64,000 nucleotides of DNA, from positions 24,304,001-24,368,000 of the forward strand of contig CM114275.1 of NCBI GenBank assembly GCA_050084515.1, given 5' to 3'. The number at the start of each line of letters is the position of its first letter. Positions within the stretch are counted from its first letter, which is position 1. Source of the stretch: Blasia pusilla. Taxonomy: Eukaryota; Marchantiophyta; Marchantiopsida; Blasiales. A program made the translations under genes and the position numbers. Positions 47,300-57,057 of the stretch are shown one piece after another. The notes under the pieces were generated by a model, which saw nothing but the letters and a program-made list of their open reading frames with translations, was not told where the DNA came from and did no database searches.

Positions 47300-48270
47300 T
47301 AACTTATAACCGCACTTTCAAATGTGAAGGAACACCTGGGCTCAAGAGCACCTATAAAACATTTGTGAATTGAATAAGAAACATATGTAGATGATCGTTT
47401 AAGTAGTAGGAGTAGTGTTGTATGTATCAACATACAATTCAATCACAATTGAATGACCTTATTATGTCAAGATATATAGAGAATAATAATAATTGTATAC
47501 TCTAAAGCCAAGTTCTTACCACACTTATGTAATATTTTCATATGAAGCTCTTGGAGCTTCCATGAGCCAGTATAAAGGTTTGTTTAGCTTATATGTGCGT
47601 AATGGAAATTTTAGAGCTCACATTCAAGTGGTTGAATCATATATAGCTCCTCATGAGAATATCAATTAAAAAATGCATTATTAATATCTATGTGATGCAA
47701 TGTCCTCCTCTTAGTCATTATAACTACAATCACTCTCCCTGACTTCGCAACAAGGATAAATTTATTTCTTGTAGTTGATACTAGATTATTTTGCACATCC
47801 CTTGGCTACCAACATAGATTATATTTGTTCATTATACCATCTTGATTATGTTTGATCTTGTATAACCATCGAGCAACACTCAATGCTTGAACGATCTCCC
47901 ATACATGGAGTCCATGGGTGCCCATCTCTCCTCATCTTTCCCCCATCCAATGCCTCAACAAACTTTGTGGGTAACATGCTAACCCACGGACACACTAATT
48001 TGCGAACGTAATGGTTGCTCAATCAAACATAGGTTGACTATCCATGCTTGTAAGGAAGTTTATGTCCATTTCTTGATCCAATATCCGTCTCTATGATGCC
48101 ACTAATACCTTTGGCACTATTTTAGTAATTGTAGAAACATCCATCCTTCACTGTTGCTCAGCAGTATTAGGCTTCTCCAATCCTCGCATCTATTCATCCC
48201 ATATTATGTCTGGTCCTCCTTGACAAAAGGCATGGGAAGTTAGAATATGCATCAATGTAGGTAATGTTGC
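47300..48270 (-). mobile_element. Ty1/copia reverse transcriptase relic
   Basis: On the - strand, through many stops and frameshifts, the copia RT order is visible. There is a KIKHNQDG-like piece near 47,860, LVAKGCAK near 47,800, and a block corresponding to VDVKNAF near 47,690. A YMIQPL segment lies near 47,640, KLNKPLY..SWKLQELH near 47,550, and a diverged SLYI..LYVD segment near 47,480-47,430 where the catalytic YVDD would be. Order RT upstream of RNase H, with the GLKQ-type region before YVDD, is typical of copia. It is inactive and no LTRs were identified. Confidence 0.6.
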
Positions 48271-48539
48271 CCTCAACTCCCCATCTTATTGGCTACCGCC
48301 AAGAATCGTTTATCACCACGAGTTACCATGTATAATTATTGTCATGAATCCAAGAGAATATCCACTATCAAGTCATTGATCTCTAAACTTCATCATAAGC
48401 TTGCCTCGATACATCTCATCGTAGAAGGTTCATCCATCACAATCGTGGAAGATATGTGCACGATCGAACGCTCGCAGCAGCTAAGAATAGTCTGGTCCTA
48501 ACCAAAATCTCATCTTATGAATACTTGTCATCAATTGTG

Positions 48540-50050
48540 CACAATACGTAGTGGTATGTATTAGAGATCTAAGCCTAAAGGGGACCTAAGCTAAAATTCA
48601 TATGTGATTTTAGAGGATTATAACTCTCAGGTTGAGAGTATTCTATAGTGATTTTGAGGTAAGTGATGTTCGGGGGGAAAATATATAGATAGAGGGGAAG
48701 GTGTGTGTGACCTCAGTTCAACCCCACAATTCTTTTGCGTGTTGAGGAAGAAGAACTTGGGGGTTAGGGTTCATATACTATATATGGGAGTGGTAGGATT
48801 TTCACACTCAGCCAAGAGAGAGCCTTTAGGAGGCTTACACGTGTATGAATCTCTTAGTCTAGGCCATTCCGGGAGTGACTGGGGCTTGGGTGGTCCAATA
48901 TTGTAATGGAATACTTGACTCTAAGTTGCAACAGGGAGTGTGAGATTGCATTTTGATGACCATGATAGAGGATCCAACTCTTGAGTAGTTGTTTTGAGTA
49001 CTTGAGTGTATTGAGCTCAACACTATTTTGGAACGGATGGCAATGTCTGCCTTACAAGCAAGCCAAAATATAGAATGGTACCAATAGTAGCGCGATTATC
49101 CTAACACACACTCTACGATAGGAGAGGCATGGAGGGAGGCCAAGATGGCCTACATGTACTTGCAAAAATGAGTTTTATTCCTTCTTTTGTAGGATAGCTG
49201 AAGGTTGGAGTGAGTTGTTGGACTTGTGGTGGTACTAACTGATAATATAAGTAAGTGTATATTAAGTATCCCTTGTATTATTTTGATTGTGGTTGGACTC
49301 TATTGTGTTGTGTATTGACCAAAATGCATACTCCTTGACTTTGGAGCACAACCCTTGATGTTGGATCAGGATGAAGCTTTGATGATGGTCTAAGTTGGAA
49401 GTTTGAGAGGTGTCTAGTTCATATCCCGGAGACCCTTGGAGGTTTTAGTGCACCAAAATTCATAATGCAGTAGGATTTGATGGTGAGAGTGCAACAAAAG
49501 TATCCTACCATAAGTTTGATGGTGAGGGCTCAAGCAAAGGTGTGACGCACTTAGTCACAAGAATTGCTTGTTGGTAGTGTGGTTTTGTATCCCACAATGT
49601 TCATAATGGACTATTAGGAGCGAGTCAGCCTTCTATTGGCCAAACTTGAAATGAGGTGGTGGGTGTATTAGTTGTTTTCTAGTATGTATGATTGGAATGT
49701 TAATGGTCCATAGCAAGGTGCAGTGTCGATTTTTGTAGTGTATTGTTTTGGGGGCGAGTTAGGTTGGTGACGTGTGGGACGACTAGTCTATGGTTGATGA
49801 GGGTCTAATTGTGGAGGATTATGCTGCGTAGGTTTCACTAATATGCACTACACCACATGTGGATTAGGGGCCTATTTTGGGCCCGATGAGTTATTGTGAC
49901 ACGGAGTGGGTTTAGTATATCTAACACGTGTGGAGTGAATCCTTCATTCTAGAGAGTAAGAAGACTAGTATTAGAAGTGTAATGGGGCCATTGACATTTA
50001 TACCCTTTGATGTGTGGAAGTGTTTTTTGGATCATGTGTGACCCCCTTAT
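48540..50050 (+). mobile_element. Third gypsy relic (protease and post-protease segment)
   Basis: At about 49,340-49,370 the + strand reads TTGGAGCACAACCCTTGATG. This corresponds to the retropepsin Ser/Thr-Gly-Ala-Gln-Pro-Leu-Met site of the first element near 1830-1850. At about 49,565-49,600 is a LVGSVVLYPTM-like block matching the post-protease block at about 2060-2090. At about 49,985-50,020 is GPLTFIPFDVWKCF, the counterpart of GPLTLALFDMWECL in the relic at 21.1 kb. The left part (48,540-49,300) may be LTR and leader but was not matched. It has no intact reading frame. Confidence 0.5.
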
Positions 50051-52743
50051 CCTTATCAAGGGAATGATACTAGTGTGATGACAATGTTGCCAAAATATTC
50101 ACAAGCACGAAAATGACTTGGATCATAGACGTTCAATACTTTACCAAAATTATAAAAAATTGGATGTAGGTAAAATTGGCTCTCCTCCATAAAGCATAAA
50201 GTAATGGGGAAAAATGTTAAGGAGGTTTGATTACTAAATTGATAGTCCATAGCCAACTACAACAACTATGGGTCCTAATCTCTTATATGTTGATTTCAAG
50301 CTCCACGCAAGTTCCCCACCTCCTTAACACTTCATCCTTCCCTACAAGTTTTGGCGCTCTGAATACTTCAAGCAAACATTCTCTGCTCCGATAAAAATAA
50401 TATAATCGTCTTCTCATGATCATCTAAGGACTAATGCACAAGAAGGTTTCTATGATTTTATCTAAAAAATTAAGAATAGAGAGGGTCGCTCCAAAGTATT
50501 GTGTTTGATGGGAGCCCCGAAGTAGTGTTACTTATGAGTGGGGATGCTATTCTAGATCTTAAGTATCCACTCTCTATTCCAAAATGTATTCGTTGAATGC
50601 AACATTTTAAGACTCATTTAAAATGGAATATTTATTATCATTCTAATCTTAAAGTTTCTTTATTCTAACTATAAAACTATATTAATTTAGAGGCGAAAAG
50701 GTTTAGAGTTTCCTAGTTTATATTTATGTTTTAATTTTGATATGATAGGGAGAATTACTAATTATTGCATAGGCTGAAGGATAGCAACTAAATATTAAAA
50801 ATATATGTGAAATTAAAATTTATTTTATCAATATTTGGAATAAATTAATTTTACATAAGAAGCGTCCTTGGTAAATAGTCTTATAGTAGTAATCAATGAG
50901 TTAAACCTGAACCTTTCATTTGACCTTCTGAACTGAGTTGAATATCTGTCAATAGGTGATAAGCAAAAGTACTTATGCAATTGTAATTTTGAGCCCAAGC
51001 AATGCATTGGATTAGATGGATAGATAATGAAAACCGATAGCTAAAGAACCAAATGAAGTTTTAAAAGTGGGAGAAAATTACTTGGCTATTTTATTTATAA
51101 AAATATGATATGAAAACTTTCATGGTTGGATATCTATATCCAAATGGAAATCTTACTTTGTCCACAAATATGGAAATTGGAAAGACAATGGAAATTCAAA
51201 ATTCCTCAATATTTTTGGCCAAGTGGAAAGTAAAATTTCTCTATATCACTACCATCAAAAAAACTTGTTGAACACACTCTAAAGGCCTGAAGATAATGTC
51301 TATTAATGTTCCATTAAAAAATAGAAGGTGACAATCTTACCAATATTATCTTGCACTATCCTTGTTGTTTGATGGGAAAAATCTCTAATCTTTATTATCA
51401 TGCTCTGGCTGTTCCTCATGTGTAATGCAATATGCATCACCACAAAACTTAGGGTCTACAGATGAACATGAGATCTATAATTAAAATACATGTAACTCTC
51501 ATAATCTTTACTACACACTAATTGGTGTTCGTGCATCGCACACGATTAGAAATGACGAGTAATTTCAACCTTCGAACATTAACCTCTTGGATTATAATAT
51601 CTTGTCCCAATCATGAGAATACAACTAATTTCCCATTATAGTATGTAAATGAGTGCTTTTATTTTCAATTTTGAGATGTACTAATAGATATCATCCACTT
51701 GTTAGGGCCATATGTCCTCTTAAGTGAGAGAGAAATTTGATGGACTAGTGAAGGGGGTTACATTATACGATTGAAAATCATTTCAACCATCCATTCAAAT
51801 GTGATCAATTTTGATTTGTTCCCTTCTATTTTCTCATTTTTGTCTACAATTTTAAATCGAATATAAATCACTACTCAAAGAGCAAAAATTTACTCTAAAA
51901 TTTTAAGCATAAATTTGAGAGTAGAAATTGCACGAAATAAGGGGAATTCTTAGCACAAAATGAGAAGAATAACTTTTGAGCAAAAATCAAAGGGGAAAAT
52001 GGTGGAATTCCAAGAAAAAAAACAAAAATCAAGCATGACAATACATCCATAATGCTCTCTAAAAGTGCATCCAATTAAATGTTCTTTCAAGTTCGAGCAA
52101 CTTGAATTCCACAAGAGGATTTGCTCGAGCGAGGCACGACTAGGTGTGCACCAACTGAGAGGGTGCACTTGATTGGGAGCAAGCTTGCTACGTGAGCATG
52201 CCATCACTTGAGAATGAGGAACAAACATCTATATTATAATGGGCAACACGATATGCACAATAAGACAAAGTAGTAAAAATCCATAAGACAAAATAGTAAC
52301 ACACTACTATTTTGATTTTTTAAATACCCTTAACACTACAATGGGTGAAATTTTGGGGGAGGGAAAATTGGTGTTTGAATCTTAAAGAAGAGGGAAAGTG
52401 GTCTGAAAGAATTATTTGACATTCCCAAAGAAGAGGAATAGGGATTAATTTTAGTGAGGAGTGGGACCCTTATTAAGGGGGTTACAACTTCTCCCTTAAG
52501 AAGGAGAAGTGGAGATCGCTACAAAGTCCAATAAATGTTTAGGACCAGGGAGTGGAGGAGTGGGATGTTTATTAATGCACTCCAATCGAAAGAAATACCC
52601 TTTAATCCAAAGAAGTATGAAATCAGCTGGTGGGTAGAGTAGTTCCATCCTCTCGGGTAGCTAATTTAGTTCTTAGTCATTTCTTTACGGAATTCCATTG
52701 TGATTTGAACATGAACATTTTCCAAACACGGGAAAATATTCAG
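50051..52743. other. AT-rich spacer, no recognisable gene
   Basis: No open frame longer than about 92 residues and no known motif was seen. It separates the gypsy relic from the SPT16 upstream minisatellite. Confidence 0.5.
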
Positions 52744-52950
52744 AATCCAATGGTTCTCTTGCCCGATTGATTAGAAAACCAAAGGATGCATAGGCACAAT
52801 CCAATAGTTCTATTACCCGATTTGTTAGAAAACTAGAGGATGTTTAAGTGCAATCCAATAATTGTATTATCCGTTTAATTATGAAAAATACTTAGAATCC
52901 AACGGTTCTCTTACCTAATTAATTAGAAACCCCGAAGATGCATAAGCACA
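52744..52950 (+). repeat. Minisatellite, four units, 54-bp period
   Basis: Units start at 52744, 52798, 52852 and 52896, each with AATCCAA.(G/A)(G/A)TT.T.TT followed by A(A/T)T(T/G)A(G/T)(A)AA and GGATG-type ends. Units 1, 2 and 4 are full length. Unit 3 is about 10 bp shorter. The array ends about 880 bp upstream of the SPT16 start codon. Confidence 0.85.
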
Positions 52951-53400
52951 AGAGGTTCCATTCCACACTTTCCTTAAATACAAAACCTTTAATTGTTGTT
53001 TACACAACTCGCCTCTTCTATAGAGAGGTGCCCGCTCTTATAGCGCTCGCGAACAATGGCTAGTCGAGATTCTGCGAAGCGCAGTGTTCTTGTAAGAAGC
53101 AGAAAGTCCCAAAAGTGCCGCCTTTCGGGGATACAATATCCCCATCCGTTCCTGTAACGAGAGGGACAAGTTTTCAAATAAACCCTCCACTTCCCACCAC
53201 TTCTTCCGCTCGCGCCACTCTATCGCGCAGGTAGCGCTCCCCTACGGAGCGGCTAGTCTCCCTACAGTAGCTCCCGCTACAGGACAAGCCTCCCCCATCC
53301 CCCATCATCATCATCACCTCAGGACCCCTCCTCCCAGCCCTTCGCGCCGTCCACCGGTGACCAGACAACCCCGCGGCCTCCGCCCGCGACCCCGGCCCTC

Positions 53401-53752
53401 CCCCCCGCGCTTGCCCCGGCCCCGTCCCCGTCCCCGTCCCCAGCCGCGACCGCACCGTCCGATCGCCGCCATCGTAAGGAGCCCGCGCTCCCCTCCCCCC
53501 CTATATGTACTCCCAGCCAACCCTACGGTCTGGGCTCCTTTCGGGCCCCCCGCACCCCTTTCCCGCCTCTCAGCCCATGAAGGCCCTCGCCCACTTCCCC
53601 CCGTTTCACTTTCTTCGTAGAAAGCTCGAGGGGAGGAAGGAGCGAGCGCAGGGCTGAAACAGAGAGAGAGAGAGAGAGGGGGATTGGGGTCGGGGGGGGG
53701 GCTGGGTTGGGTTGGGTTGGGTTGGGTGGGGGAGGAGGGAGGGAGGGAGGGA
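53401..53752. promoter_or_regulatory. SPT16 5' region with C-block and G-tract quadruplex-prone sequences
   Basis: At 53,413-53,442 the + strand has CCCCG(T) hexamer repeats, so the - strand could form a G-quadruplex. At 53,686-53,752 the + strand has long G runs and a (GGGTT)n block (53,703-53,728) followed by GGGA repeats, just upstream of the SPT16 ATG at 53,833. If transcribed, this lies in the 5' UTR and could fold as an RNA G-quadruplex that lowers translation. No TATA box was recognised. Confidence 0.5.
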
Positions 53753-53832
53753 TGCGGAGGATGCGGCGATTTTGCTCGGGAATTTGAGGAGTGTGGGAGA
53801 GGAAAAGGTGCGATTGGTGGAGGGAGGGAAGG

Positions 53833-56800
53833 ATGGCGGATTCGAGGAATGGAGATGCGAAGGGAGGGGGTGGGAGTAAGGCAGGGGGAGGAGGAGGAGG
53901 GGAGGGGGGAGTGCAGATTAATATGGAGGTGTATGCGAAGAGGTTGAAGGCGCTGTATGGATCGTGGGAGGAGAACAGAGCGGAGGTGTGGGGGGGAGTG
54001 GATGCAATTGCGGTGATGAGCCCGCCGTCGAGCGAGGATTTACGGTACTTGAAGTCGTCGGCGCTGCATATTTGGTTGTTAGGGTACGAGTTTCCGGAGA
54101 CGGTGATGATGTTTTTGCCCGGGTCTTTGCACATTCTGTGCAGTCAGAAGAAGGCCAGTATTCTGGAGGATTTGCGGAAGAGCTCGAAGAAGCTAGCGTC
54201 CGTGGAGGTGGTGTTGCACTCGAAGGCTCGCGGGGAGGATGGAAGCTCGCAAATGCAGGCTATTTTAGATACTTTGAAGGGGAAAAGTAAGGGTTCTCCG
54301 TCTGTCGGGGTTTTGGCCAAGGAAATGCCCGAAGGAGCGCTCATGGAGCGGTGGTCGGAGCTTCTCAACGGTTCGGGCTTCAACCTTGTGGACGTGTCGG
54401 GTGGCTTCTCGGACGTTTTTGCTGTGAAAGATGACTCTGAGATTAATAACATCAAGAAGGCTTCGTTTCTCAGCTGGTCCGTGCTGAAGAATTATGTGGT
54501 TCCGAAGCTGGAGGTCGTCATAGATGATGAGAAGTCGATAACGCACGCCGAGCTCATGGAGAGTACGGAGGAGGTGATTATGGATCCCTCGAAGGCCAAG
54601 GTCAGGTTGAAGGCTGAAAATGTGGACATATGTTATCCACCAGTTTTTCAGAGTGGCGGAACTTTCGATCTGAAACCGAGCGCTGTCAGTGATGAGGAAC
54701 CTCTGTACTACGACGCCATGGGGGTGATCATCTGTGCTATTGGAGCTCGCTACACTTCCTACTGCTCGAACATCGCAAGAACGTACCTGATTGATGCAGA
54801 CAAAGTCCAAGAGAAGGCCTACAAAGTGCTTTTGAAAGCTCACGAGGCAGCCATCAATGCCCTGCGGCCCGATAGGCCAATGTCTACTGTCTACAAGGCC
54901 GCTCTGGGAGTTGTAGAGAGGGAGGGAGCAGAGTTTGTTCCACACCTCACAAAGAACGCCGGAACAGGAATTGGGATTGAGTTCCGAGAGTCAGGGTTGA
55001 CCCTCTCTGCCAAGAACGAGCGCCTGTTGAAGGCAGGAATGGTCTTCAACATCGCGCTTGGTTTCCAGGGACTGCAGGCTGAATCCTCCACCAACCCTAA
55101 GGTCCGCAATTTCTCTCTGTTGCTTGCGGATACTGTCATCGTTCGAGACAAGGGCCCCGAGATAGCTACCGGGCAATGCTCCAAGTCTTTTACGGACATT
55201 GCATATTCGTTTAAAGAGGACGAGGAGCCCGAGGAACCAGAAGAGAAGAAGCCAAAGGTTAAAGTCGAAGCAAATGGTGCAGAAGCCCCTGGGGTCCGAA
55301 TGGCTACTTTGAGGTCTGACAATCAAGAAATGACAAAAGAAGAAGCACGTCGTCAGCGCCAAGCCGAATTAGCGAGGCAGAAGAACGAGGAGACTGCAAG
55401 AAGGTTGGCTTCCGGAGGGTCAGGTGCCGGTGATGGTCAAAACTCCGTGAAGGCGGGCGGTGAGATTGTTGCTTACAAAGACGTCAATGACATCCCTTCC
55501 TCGCGGGAGCTCATGATTCAGGTGGATCAGAAGAAAGAGGCCGTGCTGTTACCCGTTTATGGATTACTCGTCCCATTTCATATCGCCACGGTGAAGAGTG
55601 TCACAAGCCAGCAGGATGGAGGCCACTGTTACATACGCATCATCTTCAATGTCCCTGGAGCTGGTTTTGGGGTTAATGATATACCGTCTCAGAAGTTTTC
55701 GCGGTCCATCTACGTTAAAGAGGTGTCTTTCAGGTCCAGTGATGTGCGCCACGCTACCCAGGTTGTGCAGTTGATCAAGACCATGAGGCGGCATGTGGCG
55801 CAGCGGGAATCGGAGAGGGCAGAGAGGGCTACCCTTGTGACCCAGGAGAAGTTGTTGCTGTCGAAGGGTAGGCCAATCAGGTTGTCGGACTTGTGGATTA
55901 GGCCCGCTTTTGGAGGCAGAGGAAGGAAGATGAGCGGTTCTTTGGAGGCCCACACGAACGGTTTCCGCTACTCCACCATGAAGCAGGATGAACGAGTGGA
56001 TATTATGTACCGGAATATCAAGCATGCATTCTTCCAACCGGCTGAGAAGGAGATGATAACCCTCCTCCACTTTCACCTGCACAACTTCATCATGGTTGGG
56101 ACGAAGAAGACCAAGGATGTGCAGTTCTACGTCGAGGTCATGGAAGTGGTGCAGACCCTAGGTGGGAACAGGCGGTCGATGTACGACCCTGATGAAATTG
56201 AGGAGGAGCAGCAGGAGAGGGATAGGAGGAATAAAATCAATAAGGAATTTGAGGTTTTTGTGAAGAGGATAGCTGAGCAATGGGATCAGCCACCATGGCG
56301 GGAGATGGATCTTGAGTTTGACATTCCCTTTAGGGAGCTTGGATTTCATGGTGTTCCAAATAAGTCATCTGCCTTTATCGTGCCCACTGTGAACTGTCTT
56401 GTTGAACTCGTGGAGACACCGTTTCTTGTCATTACTCTGAATGATATAGAAATCGTGAATTTAGAAAGAGTGGGATTGGGACAGAAGGCGTTCGATATGG
56501 CTATTGTGTTCAAAGATTTCAAGCGGGATGTGATGAGAATTGATGCTATCCCTTCTCAGTCATTGGATGGAATCAAGGAATGGTTGAACTCTATGAACAT
56601 TAAGTACTACGAAAGTAGGATGAATCTCAATTGGCGACCCATACTGAAGACTATACTCGATGACCCAGAAAAGTTTATTGAGGATGGTGGGTGGGAGTTC
56701 CTGAACATGGAGGGTAGCGACTCTGATTCTGAGAAGTCAGAGGAATCAGATGAAGGGTATGAGCCCTCGGACGTGGAGGAGGTTTCTGAGGAGTCCGAAG

Positions 56801-57057
56801 GTGATTCTGATGATGAGTCTGTGGTTGAGTCTGATGAGGATGCTGAAGAGGAGGAGGATTCGGAAGAGGAGGAAGGGTTGACGTGGGATGAGTTAGAGGC
56901 AAAAGCCAAGCGAGAAGATAAGGAGAAAGGTGATGAGTCGGATAGCGAAGATGAGAGGAAGAGGAGGAAAGCAAAGGCCGCGGGAAAGTCTAGGGCGCCA
57001 GAAGTGAGGAAGGAATCCAGAGGGATGCCCAACAAGAGGCCGAAAGTCCGGCGGTAG
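53833..57057 (+). CDS. SPT16: FACT complex subunit SPT16, intronless
   Basis: Histone chaperone subunit that works with SSRP1 to disassemble and reassemble H2A-H2B during transcription and replication, nuclear. The single frame gives 1074 residues, similar to plant SPT16 proteins, which I recall are also intronless. There is a Gly-rich N-terminal extension, then the N-terminal lobe (about 25-190). The peptidase M24-like domain (about 200-460) has lost proteolytic function. A Lys/Glu-rich linker with EEARRQRQAELARQKNEE is near 510, followed by the middle domain with GGRGRKMSGSLEAHTNGFRY near 700. The Rtt106-like region contains FKDFKRDVMRIDAIPS near 895. An acidic tail starts near 961, and a basic KRPKVRR end probably serves as nuclear signal. 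ATG at 53833 (GGATGGCG) is the first in-frame ATG after the stop at 53785. Confidence 0.97.
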   Translation: MADSRNGDAKGGGGSKAGGGGGGEGGVQINMEVYAKRLKALYGSWEENRAEVWGGVDAIAVMSPPSSEDLRYLKSSALHIWLLGYEFPETVMMFLPGSLHILCSQKKASILEDLRKSSKKLASVEVVLHSKARGEDGSSQMQAILDTLKGKSKGSPSVGVLAKEMPEGALMERWSELLNGSGFNLVDVSGGFSDVFAVKDDSEINNIKKASFLSWSVLKNYVVPKLEVVIDDEKSITHAELMESTEEVIMDPSKAKVRLKAENVDICYPPVFQSGGTFDLKPSAVSDEEPLYYDAMGVIICAIGARYTSYCSNIARTYLIDADKVQEKAYKVLLKAHEAAINALRPDRPMSTVYKAALGVVEREGAEFVPHLTKNAGTGIGIEFRESGLTLSAKNERLLKAGMVFNIALGFQGLQAESSTNPKVRNFSLLLADTVIVRDKGPEIATGQCSKSFTDIAYSFKEDEEPEEPEEKKPKVKVEANGAEAPGVRMATLRSDNQEMTKEEARRQRQAELARQKNEETARRLASGGSGAGDGQNSVKAGGEIVAYKDVNDIPSSRELMIQVDQKKEAVLLPVYGLLVPFHIATVKSVTSQQDGGHCYIRIIFNVPGAGFGVNDIPSQKFSRSIYVKEVSFRSSDVRHATQVVQLIKTMRRHVAQRESERAERATLVTQEKLLLSKGRPIRLSDLWIRPAFGGRGRKMSGSLEAHTNGFRYSTMKQDERVDIMYRNIKHAFFQPAEKEMITLLHFHLHNFIMVGTKKTKDVQFYVEVMEVVQTLGGNRRSMYDPDEIEEEQQERDRRNKINKEFEVFVKRIAEQWDQPPWREMDLEFDIPFRELGFHGVPNKSSAFIVPTVNCLVELVETPFLVITLNDIEIVNLERVGLGQKAFDMAIVFKDFKRDVMRIDAIPSQSLDGIKEWLNSMNIKYYESRMNLNWRPILKTILDDPEKFIEDGGWEFLNMEGSDSDSEKSEESDEGYEPSDVEEVSEESEGDSDDESVVESDEDAEEEEDSEEEEGLTWDELEAKAKREDKEKGDESDSEDERKRRKAKAAGKSRAPEVRKESRGMPNKRPKVRR

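Noticed and set aside
53523-54134. 203-residue Pro-rich frame on the - strand over the SPT16 start
   Set aside because: Arises from the G-rich leader and Gly-rich N-terminus of SPT16 on the opposite strand. Proline runs are a composition artefact.
54265-54945. 226-residue frame antisense to SPT16
   Set aside because: A shadow of the intact SPT16 frame with no recognisable domain.
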